NCBI GenBank assembly: GCA_026394375.1
Contig: JAPKYJ010000013.1
Span: forward strand, 66,089-130,088
DNA from: Methanomassiliicoccales archaeon
GTDB lineage: Archaea > Thermoplasmatota > Thermoplasmata > Methanomassiliicoccales > UBA472
Direction of reading: 5' to 3'
Length of the DNA: 64,000 nt
In this document: positions 52,239 to 60,556 of the stretch, in pieces
How the letters are laid out: every line of letters begins with the position of its first letter
Position numbering within the stretch: the first letter of the stretch is position 1
Notes under the pieces: model-generated
The model's database searches: none
What the model was told of the DNA's origin: nothing
Seen by the model: the letters and a program-made list of their open reading frames with translations, nothing else
Translations under genes and position numbers: made by a program

Positions 52239-52610
52239 GTGGAAGCGATCCTTGAGGAGATACTCCAACAGGAGTTCACCGCCGACCCCGGGGTGCAGAG
52301 CGCCTCCATCGTGTCCAAGACCGGGCTGCTGATTGCTGGCAAGACTGCTTCCGTCTCTAAGCCAGAGACGTTCTCGGCCATGGCCGCCATCATGTACTCC
52401 AGCGCCGAGGCCACGCGCACCGACGTCCTGAAGGACAAGCTCGAATACATCGTTGGAACCTTCCGTTCCTCCAAGCTGATCATATCCGAGGTCTCTTCTT
52501 CCCTGCTCATAGTCGTCACCGCCGAGCGGACGGCCGACAACGAGAAGATCCTGGAGAACATGAACAAGGTGGTCACCAGGACGAAGCAGGAACTGGTCTG
52601 GCTACGCTGA
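52239..52610 (+). CDS. Roadblock/LC7-domain protein
   Basis: A 123-residue single-domain protein: LEEILQQEFTADPGVQSASIVSKTGLLIAGK, then EYIVGTFRSSKLIISEVSSSLLIVVTA, typical of roadblock dimers that modulate small GTPases or other P-loop partners. A GTG at 52239 is the only usable start. GGAGGGGA lies 22 bases upstream, further than usual. No GTPase gene is adjacent. It ends three bases before the convergent pyrI stop. Confidence 0.85.
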   Translation: MEAILEEILQQEFTADPGVQSASIVSKTGLLIAGKTASVSKPETFSAMAAIMYSSAEATRTDVLKDKLEYIVGTFRSSKLIISEVSSSLLIVVTAERTADNEKILENMNKVVTRTKQELVWLR

Positions 52611-52613
52611 AGC

Positions 52614-53072
52614 TCAGATGATGTGCTCTGCGGTGTCCTCTAGTATCCGATCGCAGTAGATGCACCTGAGCGTGGGCGGGTTCCTCGCCTCCACCATGAA
52701 CTCCGGCTCCACAGGCTCCTTGAGGTTGGTGATGCAGTTGGGGTTGCCGCAGCGGACTATGCCGCGCACCACCTCGGGCAGCTTGACGGTGTACTTCTCC
52801 GCCACGTTGAAATCGCGGATGATGTTGATGGTGGCCCGGGGCGAGATGAGGGCGATCTTGTCTACCTCCCTTGGATCTAGCTCCCGATCCTCGACCTTGA
52901 GCACGTCCTTGAACTCCGTCTTCTTGGAGGGCACATGCATGAGCACGCTGATGGGCGATTGCACGTTCGTTCCAGAGACCCCGATGATGCGCAGCACCTT
53001 CAACGCCATGCCGCATTCGATGTGATCTATCACCGTGCCGTTCCGGATGGGCGTGACCTTGAACTCCTTCAT
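52614..53072 (-). CDS. pyrI: Aspartate carbamoyltransferase regulatory chain PyrI
   Basis: The regulatory subunit of ATCase, binding nucleotide effectors. The 152-residue chain has the N-terminal allosteric domain (KVTPIRNGTVIDHI) and the C-terminal zinc domain with CGNPNCITN and CIYCD. The ATG at 53072 overlaps the pyrB stop (ATGA-type), so the two are coupled. Confidence 0.95.
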   Translation of the reverse strand: MKEFKVTPIRNGTVIDHIECGMALKVLRIIGVSGTNVQSPISVLMHVPSKKTEFKDVLKVEDRELDPREVDKIALISPRATINIIRDFNVAEKYTVKLPEVVRGIVRCGNPNCITNLKEPVEPEFMVEARNPPTLRCIYCDRILEDTAEHII

Positions 53073-54001
53073 GCCAGCTCGCCTCCCAGCACCAGTAGCA
53101 GGAGGGCCATCCTCACCGGCACCCCGTTGAACGCCTGCTCGAAGTATTTGGCATGGGGCGTGGAATCCACCTCCGGAGCGATCTCGTCCACCCGGGGCAG
53201 GGGGTGCATGATCGTGAGGTCCTTCTTCGCCTCCCGGAGCAGGACGTTGTCGATGCGGTAGCATCCCGCCACCTTCAGGTACTCGCTTGGGTCCGGGAAC
53301 CTCTCCTTCTGGATGCGAGTGATGTAGAGCACATCCGCCTCGCGGATGACGTCCTCCAGCTTGGAGGTGAGCTTGGGCTTGCCGCCCAGCTTCTCCATCT
53401 GCTTGACCGTTTCCCGAGGCATCTGCAGACTAGCTGGCGCAACGAAGGTCACCTCCGCTCCGAAGAGGGTGAGGGCCTCGGCGAGCGAGTGCGCGGTGCG
53501 TCCATACTTGAGGTCGCCGACCAAGGCCACTTTGACGTTCTCGATATGCCCCTTCTCCCGGCGGATGGTGAACAGGTCCAGGAGCGTCTGCGTGGGATGT
53601 TGCCCGGCGCCATCTCCGGCATTTATGACCGGCTTGGAGGAGAAGTGCGCTGCCAGCCTGGCCGCCCCTTCATGCGGATGTCTGAGAACGATGACGTCGG
53701 AATAGGATTCGATCATGCGCACCGTGTCCGTAAGGGTCTCGCCCTTCACCACCGACATCATGGAGGGATGGGACATCTCCAGCGTCTTGCCTCCCAGTCG
53801 GGCCATGGCGCTCTCGAAGGACATGCGCGTGCGGGTGGAAGGCTCGAAGAACAGGTTGGAGAGGATGCGCCCCTCCAGCGCCTTGCTGTGCGCCTCGCCC
53901 TTGGCATAGGGGACCATCTTCTCCGCCAGGTCCATGACCTGCTCGATCTGCTCTCGGGAAAGGTCCCTGATGGAGACGATGTCCGACCCCTTGAAGCTCA
54001 T
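53069..54001 (-). CDS. pyrB: Aspartate carbamoyltransferase catalytic chain PyrB
   Basis: Catalyses the first committed step of pyrimidine synthesis. Signatures in 310 residues: FEPSTRTRMSFESAM (carbamoyl phosphate site), the HPTQTLLDL region, and MHPLPRVDEI. Start ATG 54001 (MSFKGSDIVSI); the upstream extension is not conserved. Coupled to pyrI. Confidence 0.96.
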   Translation of the reverse strand: MSFKGSDIVSIRDLSREQIEQVMDLAEKMVPYAKGEAHSKALEGRILSNLFFEPSTRTRMSFESAMARLGGKTLEMSHPSMMSVVKGETLTDTVRMIESYSDVIVLRHPHEGAARLAAHFSSKPVINAGDGAGQHPTQTLLDLFTIRREKGHIENVKVALVGDLKYGRTAHSLAEALTLFGAEVTFVAPASLQMPRETVKQMEKLGGKPKLTSKLEDVIREADVLYITRIQKERFPDPSEYLKVAGCYRIDNVLLREAKKDLTIMHPLPRVDEIAPEVDSTPHAKYFEQAFNGVPVRMALLLLVLGGELA

Positions 54002-54064
54002 GCTACCCTCGGCTCTGAATAACACCAAATCCTATAAGTTAGCTTCGACCTGGAAGGGAGCCAG

Positions 54065-54436
54065 TCAGGCTTTGGCTTGGCCGGTCTGTTCGAACTTCTC
54101 GAGCACGTCCTGCATGCGTGCGTACCAGTCGTTGACGCAACGCTCGAGCTTCTTGCGCAGCATCTCCCGGCTGATCCCCTTGTAGATATGGTAGTAGCCG
54201 CCCCGGTCAATGCTCTTCGTCTCCCTATAGGCCATGCCACAGCTCATGAGCTTCTGCAATGCCCGGTAGACGGTCGAGCGGTCCTTGCCCATCTTCTCCG
54301 CCAGCTCGTCCGCCCGGACCGAGCCCAGCTCCGTCAACTGGTAGTAGACCTCCACCTCGAAAGCTCCCAAGGAGAAGGCGCACTGCACCAGGTCGTGGCA
54401 GGTGGACACCTCACCGATTATCTTCTCAGGCAACAT
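54065..54436 (-). CDS. TrmB-type winged-helix regulator, divergent from the sulfur-relay cluster
   Basis: A 123-residue protein. The winged helix is FEVEVYYQLTELGSVRADELAEKMGKDRSTVYRALQKLMSCGM, as in TrmB/Lrs14-like archaeal regulators, followed by a wing (RGGYYHIYKG) and a helical C-terminus. There is no sugar-binding domain. Two cysteines (C13 and one in MSCGMAY) might sense redox or sulfur. It is divergent from tusA, and the shared 106-base spacer holds three palindromes. Confidence 0.82.
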   Translation of the reverse strand: MLPEKIIGEVSTCHDLVQCAFSLGAFEVEVYYQLTELGSVRADELAEKMGKDRSTVYRALQKLMSCGMAYRETKSIDRGGYYHIYKGISREMLRKKLERCVNDWYARMQDVLEKFEQTGQAKA

Positions 54437-54495
54437 TGGAACATCATTCTCCGTGTCTAGTCAGCTCTTGTTCGAAAGACTTATAAGCGAAGAGG

Positions 54496-54542
54496 TTTTT
54501 ATAGTTGTCGCACAACCGTGCAAAACCGTTAACGGTGATCAC
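54496..54542 (+). promoter_or_regulatory. tusA promoter with three palindromes (candidate operators)
   Basis: TTTTTATA at 54496-54503 is a TATA box. GTTGT-CGC-ACAAC follows immediately (54504-54516). ACCGTTAACGGT (54525-54536) is a perfect 12-base palindrome, and GTGATCAC (54535-54542) a perfect 8-base one that includes the ribosome-binding region before the ATG at 54543. The divergent TrmB-type regulator is the likely binder. Confidence 0.55.
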
Positions 54543-54776
54543 ATGAACAAGGATGAGAGTTTGGACTGCAAGGGGCTGATGTGCCCCATGCCCATCGTCA
54601 AGCTAGCAAAGAAGATGAAGGAGATGCAGGTGGGCAAGGTATTGGAGCTGGTGGCGGATGATCCAGGCTCGAAGGAGGATGTGCCTGCATGGTGCAGTCG
54701 CACCGGGAACGAGCTCGTGGAAATGAGGCAAGAAGGCAAAGTCTTCTACTTCTACATCCGGAAGAAGGCGGCCTGA
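54543..54776 (+). CDS. tusA: TusA-family sulfur carrier protein
   Basis: A 77-residue protein with the TusA signature LDCKGLMCPMPIVKLAKKM, whose second Cys (CP) carries persulfide sulfur. A second conserved region (WCSRTGNELVEM) completes the two-layer fold. It is the first gene of a five-gene cluster with DsrE, DsrH and DsrF-like partners, so it probably passes sulfur to them. ATG 54543; GGTGATC upstream. Confidence 0.93.
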   Translation: MNKDESLDCKGLMCPMPIVKLAKKMKEMQVGKVLELVADDPGSKEDVPAWCSRTGNELVEMRQEGKVFYFYIRKKAA

Positions 54777-54815
54777 TCTGGCAGCTCAGGCGACACATAA
54801 CAGTGGTGATTGGTT

Positions 54816-55226
54816 ATGGCAGAGAAAAAGAAGGTAGTGATCGTGGTGTCCGAGAGCACTTTCGACAAGGCGATGATGTCCCTCATGATCGGGAACACCG
54901 CCGCGAGCATGGGAATGGAAGTCCATATCTTCCACACGTTCTTCGGGCTGAGCCTGATGAAGAAGGGTGCGAACCCGAAGGCGCCGGGCATGTACCGGCT
55001 CTTCACAGGCATGTTCAACAAGAGGATGTTGGCGGTGGGCGTGGAGGGTTACGAGGCGCAGAAGAAGATGGCGTTGGAGCTAGGCGTCAATATGTACGCC
55101 TGCAGCACCACCATGTCCATCATGCACGTGAAGGAAGAGGATCTGGACAAGGGGGTCAAGCTCCTGGGAGCGGCGGCCTTCCTCAATATCGCAGCGGATA
55201 GCGACATGCAGTTCTTCATCGGGTGA
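54816..55226 (+). CDS. DsrE/DsrF-like protein (DsrE2 group)
   Basis: A 136-residue protein: KKVVIVVSESTFDKAMMSLMIGNTAASMGMEVHIFHTFFGLSLM and a conserved Cys in MYACSTTMSIM, matching the DsrE2 (COG2210) type. Members accept sulfur from TusA. ATG 54816 (an in-frame TTG lies at 54810). Second gene of the cluster. Confidence 0.85.
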   Translation: MAEKKKVVIVVSESTFDKAMMSLMIGNTAASMGMEVHIFHTFFGLSLMKKGANPKAPGMYRLFTGMFNKRMLAVGVEGYEAQKKMALELGVNMYACSTTMSIMHVKEEDLDKGVKLLGAAAFLNIAADSDMQFFIG

Positions 55227-55230
55227 TCGT

Positions 55231-55533
55231 TTGTCCTCCGTCCTATTCATAATGACCAGGTCACCTCACGAGTCCACCGGCCTGGAGTTAATTCCGGATA
55301 TCGGGGGCAGCGACAAGAAAGGCGTCATGCTCTTCGAGGACGCCGTGTACTTCGCGGTGGACAAGAAGGCGGGCAAGCATCTGTCCGAGCATGCGGACGA
55401 GGTATTCGTGCTCAAGGACGATTTGGCTGCCAGAGGGTTCAAGGGCTGCGCCACCGGCAAGTTCCAGGAGATCGACTATCAACAGGCCGTGGACGTCATC
55501 ATGGAACGATACGACCGGTCGGTGACCATCTGA
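55231..55533 (+). CDS. DsrH/TusB-like protein
   Basis: A 100-residue protein reading SVLFIMTRSPHES at the N-terminus and DDLAARGFKGCATG, a DsrH/TusB-like layout with one cysteine. It starts with TTG 55231, four bases after the previous stop. In bacterial TusBCD/DsrEFH complexes this subunit is part of a hexamer with the E and F subunits. Confidence 0.72.
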   Translation: MSSVLFIMTRSPHESTGLELIPDIGGSDKKGVMLFEDAVYFAVDKKAGKHLSEHADEVFVLKDDLAARGFKGCATGKFQEIDYQQAVDVIMERYDRSVTI

Positions 55534-55534
55534 G

Positions 55535-55903
55535 GTGAGGGAGTTGCCAAAGACGCTGTTGATTCATTTGCGATCGGGCTCCATGATGAACATGGACTCG
55601 AACTGCGCGGTCAAGCTGATGTCCGCTGCCCTGGACAAAGGGTATAACGTGCGCCTCTTCGGATATGGCGAGGGAGTGACCGTCATCAAGGAGGGTCAGG
55701 ACCCGAAGCGTTTCCCCAACGTGGGGAACGAGCTGAAGAAGCTTGCGGAGAGAGGGGCGACCGTCGTGGTTTGCGAGACCTGCTGCGCCGCTCGGGGCAT
55801 CCACCGAGGCGAAGAGATCCAAGGCTCCAAGATAGGGAGCTTGACCAACCACCTGTCCAAATTCGTATCCGAGGCGGACCGCATGGTAACGTTCGCGAGG
55901 TGA
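55535..55903 (+). CDS. DsrE/TusD-like sulfurtransferase
   Basis: A 122-residue DsrE-fold protein with KTLLIHLRSGSMMN and a cysteine cluster VVVCETCCAARGI, candidate sulfur-accepting residues in the DsrE/TusD position. GTG 55535 (or TTG 55544) is the start, two bases after the previous gene. Confidence 0.82.
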   Translation: MRELPKTLLIHLRSGSMMNMDSNCAVKLMSAALDKGYNVRLFGYGEGVTVIKEGQDPKRFPNVGNELKKLAERGATVVVCETCCAARGIHRGEEIQGSKIGSLTNHLSKFVSEADRMVTFAR

Positions 55904-55908
55904 TCAAA

Positions 55909-56268
55909 ATGGCAGACAGCATTCTCATTCTGTGCACAAGGGCGCCTTACGGAACGGAAGAAGGCTTCGCGGGGCTGAGGTTGTCGCTGGCCATGCTGGC
56001 CAGCGGTCTGGTCGGCCGTTCGAGCGTCCTGCTGGTGGGAGACGGCACCCTGAACGCCGTGGCTTCGCAGGAACCGACCGCCATCGGCATGCCTTCGAAC
56101 GTGGAGGCCATCAACGACCTGGCGGACTTCGAAGGGGAGGTCTTCGTGGTCGAGGAGGACCTGAAAAGCCGGGTGGGGGACGTGCCCATCCTCGAAGGGG
56201 TGAAGAAGGTCACCTGGGACCAGGCTCGAACGATAATCAAGGACCACGCGTTGGTAACGACTTTCTGA
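55909..56268 (+). CDS. DsrF/TusC-like protein
   Basis: A 119-residue protein with SILILCTRAPYGTEEGFAGLRLSLAML, the TusC/DsrF N-terminal pattern (RAPYG...A.....LA). A single Cys near residue 9 is the only cysteine. ATG 55909, five bases after the previous stop. Last gene of the sulfur-relay cluster. Confidence 0.8.
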   Translation: MADSILILCTRAPYGTEEGFAGLRLSLAMLASGLVGRSSVLLVGDGTLNAVASQEPTAIGMPSNVEAINDLADFEGEVFVVEEDLKSRVGDVPILEGVKKVTWDQARTIIKDHALVTTF

Positions 56269-56356
56269 GAACCATTCTCTCTGGCCGGCGAAGAGCTGGC
56301 CATATCCTATCCCTTTTCTGCAAAGTTATTAATCCGGAGCGGTGATTGGCGACTAG

Positions 56357-58090
56357 ATGATCGAGAACCTTTCCCGCTCAGGTCTCGCCAGGAGAACGAC
56401 CTGGACCGTGTACGATCACCGTGTCACGACCCCCAACATGGTCTTCCTGCGGAGCGAGAGCATCAAAGCGCCCGATGGTGCGGAAATCGTGGCCTTGGCC
56501 GCGAACGGGCTCCGATGGACGCTTCCTGATGGCGAGAGCACGTTGTTCGAGTTCCCGGAACGGTTCTATGCACCCCCGGCCCTCGAAGACCGGGAGGGAG
56601 AAGAGGACGCATGTCATTCCACCCAGGACGAGACCGAGAAGGGAAATGAGGGACGAGCCCATGAGGAAGGAAAGGAGCTCGTCGTCCTCGAAGGCGCATT
56701 CGAACTGCGGCGCGATGCCCGCTCCTTCGTCAGCCAGGTGACCGCCCTAAGGCAGCAGGTCGGACCGCGACCTCTGATATTCGCTCCTGGAATGGCGGAC
56801 GTTTCGAACCTAGCCCTTCTAGTATATGCCGGGATCGATTTGGTCGATTCGTCCTTGCTCATGTATCAGGGCCTTAGAGGACACCTCTCCACGCCAGAGG
56901 GATGGTTGCCGGCGGACAAGGCCGCTTGGCTCGTCTCCAACGCCTCGCCCGATAAGCAGGTGGCCTTCAACCTGAGTTCGGCGTGGAAAGAGCTCCAGCT
57001 GGTCAAGCACATGATCGAGGCAGGCAGATTGAGGGAACTTGTGGAAACGCGCTCGAACGCATCCCCCTGGAACGTGGCAGCCCTCCGCCTTCTCGACCTG
57101 CAATGCTACGATCTGCAGGAGCGTTTCACCCCGGTGGTCGGCTCGAGGTTCTACGCCAACTCCAAGCAGTCACTGAACAGGCCGGATGTCGTCCGTTATC
57201 GAAAGCGCATCTGCGAGCGTTTCCGGCCCGCCCCGCACAAAAAGGTCCTTTTGCTCCTACCTTGTTCGGCGAAGAAGCCCTACTTCACCTCCAAGAGCCA
57301 CCGGGCCTTCCGGTCGGTCCTCACCAGCGTTGCCAACCACTACGTGGTACAGGAGCTCATCGTGACCTCGCCGCTGGGAGTGGTACCGAGGGAACTCGAG
57401 CTCTTCTACCCCGCGGCCCAGTATGACATCCCGGTCACTGGTCACTGGGACCTGGAAGAGAAGAAGATGGTGCAGGAACTGGTGAGGCACGTCTCCTCGC
57501 TCGGCTTCGAGCAGGTCATCTCCCACCTCGGTCCAGAGAGCGAGTTCGTGCGCGAGGTCGTGGACTGCACGGAGACATCCAACGGCCGGCCTACTTCGTC
57601 CACATCCCTGGCGGCGCTGGAGAGCGCGCTGCGTCAAGCCTGCGAACCTTACGAAAACGTGTCCGGAGGAGCGGAACGTGCCGCGTCCCTAGCCTCGGCG
57701 GCTCGCTGCCAGTTCGGAGAGGGCGGGGAGCGTCTGCTCGAAGGATGCTCCGTGTCAGGCAACTATCCCTACTCGAGGATCATGAGCCAGGGTGTCCAGA
57801 TGGGCATGCTGACCCAGGAGCGGGGAATGATCTCCCTCACGCTGGATGGCGGGGAACGCCTTCAGCCCATCGGCAAGCACTGGGTGGAGATGGAGGATTT
57901 CGATCTCAAGGGCAACCTCTTCTGCAAGGGAGTGCGTTCGGTCGACCCTGGCATCCGGGCGGGGGACGAGGCTTTGGTGCTTCGAAAAGGAGAGCTGGTG
58001 GCGGTGGGCGTGGCCGCGGTCTGCGCGGATGACATGCTTGCCAGCGAGCGCGGTCAGGCGGTTGCGGTCCGGCACAAGCGCAAGAGCTGA
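56357..58090 (+). CDS. arcS: Archaeosine synthase ArcS
   Basis: ArcS converts preQ0 at position 15 of archaeal tRNAs toward archaeosine. The characteristic motif LLPCSAKKPYFTSKSH is present near residue 300. The N-terminal part is a catalytically altered TGT-like domain with an acidic low-complexity insert (about residues 79-106). The C-terminus is a PUA RNA-binding domain (VRSVDPGIRAGDEALVL). At 577 residues it has the usual length. It follows the sulfur-relay cluster by 88 bases. Confidence 0.92.
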   Translation: MIENLSRSGLARRTTWTVYDHRVTTPNMVFLRSESIKAPDGAEIVALAANGLRWTLPDGESTLFEFPERFYAPPALEDREGEEDACHSTQDETEKGNEGRAHEEGKELVVLEGAFELRRDARSFVSQVTALRQQVGPRPLIFAPGMADVSNLALLVYAGIDLVDSSLLMYQGLRGHLSTPEGWLPADKAAWLVSNASPDKQVAFNLSSAWKELQLVKHMIEAGRLRELVETRSNASPWNVAALRLLDLQCYDLQERFTPVVGSRFYANSKQSLNRPDVVRYRKRICERFRPAPHKKVLLLLPCSAKKPYFTSKSHRAFRSVLTSVANHYVVQELIVTSPLGVVPRELELFYPAAQYDIPVTGHWDLEEKKMVQELVRHVSSLGFEQVISHLGPESEFVREVVDCTETSNGRPTSSTSLAALESALRQACEPYENVSGGAERAASLASAARCQFGEGGERLLEGCSVSGNYPYSRIMSQGVQMGMLTQERGMISLTLDGGERLQPIGKHWVEMEDFDLKGNLFCKGVRSVDPGIRAGDEALVLRKGELVAVGVAAVCADDMLASERGQAVAVRHKRKS

Positions 58091-58164
58091 CTCCGCGTCC
58101 GAGCACTTTCGGAAAGGCCAGCTGCTCTTTCCTCTTCGACTTTCGCTCACCTCTCCTGCTCCGC

Positions 58165-58358
58165 TATTTAAATAAGCGCCACGTTCACAAGAACAGTGAT
58201 GCGTCTTGGATACGGATGCCGAACACTACAGCTGGGAGGATGTCTATCACCTTTATGGTGTTCTCGTTCGGATGCACGATGCACAGCCATCCCACGGTGA
58301 GCCGGGGAGTAGCCCCACTCCCCCCACCGATTTTTCTGCCATGAACAGGTGGTTCTAG
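58165..58358 (+). ncRNA. Candidate small transcript between arcS and tRNA-Gly (sRNA or 50-codon gene)
   Basis: In the 330-base gap 58091-58420. A palindromic TATA box TATTTAAATA lies at 58165-58174, predicting a start near 58195. A stem GGGGAGT/ACTCCCC with a six-base loop (58304-58323) is followed by five T (58331-58335). A TTG frame (58206-58358, 50 codons, LDTDAEHYSWEDVYH...) looks protein-like but has no known relative. An alternative ATG frame (58199) is cysteine-rich and shorter. Confidence 0.35.
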
Positions 58359-58420
58359 ATCGAGAACTGGATCGAAGGATCAACGCCTTTTGAACTGCGC
58401 GAGGAGCGATGCGCGAAGAG

Positions 58421-58492
58421 TGCAGGTGCCGGGATTCGAACCCGGGTGTTTAGCTTGGAAGGCTAAAATCCTAACCGCTAGATTACACCTGC
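58421..58492 (-). tRNA. tRNA-Gly (TCC)
   Basis: Minus-strand cloverleaf of 72 nt: acceptor GCAGGTG/CACCTGC with discriminator A, anticodon stem TTAGC/GCTAA, loop CTTCCAA (anticodon TCC), T loop TTCGAAT. No intron, no encoded CCA. Confidence 0.95.
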
Positions 58493-58696
58493 GCGGGCGA
58501 CCTTATCACACTTCCTCATTTTAAAGCTTCTTCGTGCCACCTCAGGGAACGATCCAATCTGGCTTCACCCCCTTTGTATCTTCTCGCTCGCCTCCGATCC
58601 TCGAGGGCAAGCATCCCACTATTGAATCAAGGTCAAGACCGAACTCGAGAACCAATTCCTCAAGCTTAAGTCGTGGCCTGCCCATTTCCGAAAAGG

Positions 58697-60556
58697 ATGT
58701 CAGTTCCCGCCGAATCCGATTTCCAGAGGTACAAGCGTAGGGCCGTCAGCCCACGCGAGGCGGTGGACATGATCGCTCGCGGCAAGACCGTCTTCATCGG
58801 CACCGCCGCCGGGGAACCTCAGACCTTGGTGAAGGAGCTTGGGGCGAGAGCGAGCGAGATGGCGGACAACGAGATCATCCAGGCTCTGTCCCTCTTCCTC
58901 TCCCCGGTGGACCATGACCGCTCGAAGACCGGCTTCCGGCTCAACGCCCTCTTCGTCGGTCCAGAGGTTCGCGGGGCGGTTCAGGAAGGGCGGGCCGACT
59001 ACACTCCCGCCAACCTCTCTGAGATTGCTGACCTGCTGGAGAGCAACATCATCCACGTGGACTATGCGCTCATCCAGGTGGCTCCACCGGACGAGAACGG
59101 CAACTGCTCGTTGGGCGTGAGCGTGGACATCACCAAGAGCGCCGCCAAGGCGGCGGAGACGGTCATCGCTCAAGTGAACCCGAGAATGCCGGTGACCGGG
59201 GGCGATTCCATGGTCCACGTCTCCGAGATCGATGCCTTCGTGTATCAGGAGGAGCCGCTCCTGGAATGGAAGAGACCGCGGGAGGACGAGCCGGAGGTGC
59301 AGGCCATCGGCAAGCACGTGGCGGCGCTGGTGGAGGACGGCTCGACCATCCAGATCGGCTACGGCTCGATCCCGGACGCGGTGGTGCACTCCTTGATAGG
59401 AAAGAAGGATCTGGGTGTGCACACGGAGATGTTCTCCGACGGGCTGATAGAGCTCATCGAGGCCGGCGTGGTCACGGGACACAAGAAGACCTTGCACCCT
59501 GGCAAGGTGGTGGCCTCGTTCGTCCTGGGCAGTCAGAAGCTATACGACTATGTCGATCGCAACGACACCTTCGAGTTCTATCCCAGCTCCTACACGAACA
59601 GTCCATGCACCATCAGGCAGAACCGGCACATGGTCGCCATCAACTCCGCCCTTTCCATAGACCTCACGGGCCAGGTGTGCGCCGACCAGCTGGAGCATGA
59701 GTTCTACTCCGGCATAGGAGGATTGGCGGATTTCATGAGGGGAGCTTCCATGTCCAAAGGTGGCAAGTCCATCATCGCCATTCCTTCCACGGCCCAGAAT
59801 GGCAAGGTCTCGCGCATCGTTCCGGTGCTCCCGGAGGGAAGCGCGGTCGCGGTCAATCGCTGCGACGTGCACTACGTGGTCACGGAGTTCGGCATCGCGG
59901 AGCTGCGCGGAAGGACCATAGGGCAGCGAACCTTGGAACTGATAGATGTCGCGCATCCCAAGTTCCGCGCCTCTCTGCTGGAGGAGGCCAAGCGTCTTGG
60001 TTACTTGAGAAGAGAGCGTTCGGCCGCCCCCTATGCGGGAAGGCCGTATCCAGCGGAACGGCAGATCATCACCAAGGCCAAGGGCATCGGCGTGCGCATC
60101 CGCGCCCTGAAGCCATCGGACGAGGAGATCCTCAAGGAGCTCTTCTACTCGCTGTCGGAAGAGAGCGTGCACGAGCGCTTCCTCTCCTACGAGAAGATCA
60201 TGCCTTCGGAGATCCGCAACCTGCTCAATCTGGACTACGATGCGCGAATGGCCTTCGTGGCCCTTATCCGTGAGGAGGGACATTGCGAGGCCATCGGCAT
60301 CGCCGCCTACGACACGGACCCAGTGACAGGATTGGCGGAGGCCTCCTTCGCGGTGCGGGACGATTTCCAAGGACAAGGGCTGGGCACAAAGATGTTCGGC
60401 ATGCTCGTGGAATACGCAAAAGATGTGGGAATAAAGGGTTTCACGGCGGAGATCCTCCCCACCAACATCCGCATGCTGGACATATTCCACCGCTCCGGTC
60501 TCAAGGTGGAGACCAAGCTGGTGGAGGATGTCATCGACGTGCGTGCCCTCTTCTAA
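58697..60556 (+). CDS. Acetyl-CoA hydrolase/CoA-transferase family protein fused to a GNAT domain
   Basis: A 619-residue protein. Residues 1-450 are a two-domain CoA-transferase of the acetyl-CoA hydrolase/4-hydroxybutyrate CoA-transferase type (GKTVFIGTAAGEP, QIGYGSIPDAVV, catalytic Glu region TEFGIAELRG). Residues about 460-619 form a GNAT acetyltransferase with the RDDFQGQGLGTKM acetyl-CoA loop. The fusion may modify a partner or itself with acyl groups. ATG 58697 is used; GTG 58673 is possible. Convergent with the acetyl-CoA synthetase gene, one base apart. Confidence 0.88.
   Translation: MSVPAESDFQRYKRRAVSPREAVDMIARGKTVFIGTAAGEPQTLVKELGARASEMADNEIIQALSLFLSPVDHDRSKTGFRLNALFVGPEVRGAVQEGRADYTPANLSEIADLLESNIIHVDYALIQVAPPDENGNCSLGVSVDITKSAAKAAETVIAQVNPRMPVTGGDSMVHVSEIDAFVYQEEPLLEWKRPREDEPEVQAIGKHVAALVEDGSTIQIGYGSIPDAVVHSLIGKKDLGVHTEMFSDGLIELIEAGVVTGHKKTLHPGKVVASFVLGSQKLYDYVDRNDTFEFYPSSYTNSPCTIRQNRHMVAINSALSIDLTGQVCADQLEHEFYSGIGGLADFMRGASMSKGGKSIIAIPSTAQNGKVSRIVPVLPEGSAVAVNRCDVHYVVTEFGIAELRGRTIGQRTLELIDVAHPKFRASLLEEAKRLGYLRRERSAAPYAGRPYPAERQIITKAKGIGVRIRALKPSDEEILKELFYSLSEESVHERFLSYEKIMPSEIRNLLNLDYDARMAFVALIREEGHCEAIGIAAYDTDPVTGLAEASFAVRDDFQGQGLGTKMFGMLVEYAKDVGIKGFTAEILPTNIRMLDIFHRSGLKVETKLVEDVIDVRALF

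Noticed and set aside
58168-58383. 71-codon minus-strand frame between arcS and tRNA-Gly
   Set aside because: Arg/Ser-rich, no ribosome-binding site or known motif; the plus strand has the better-supported transcription signals.
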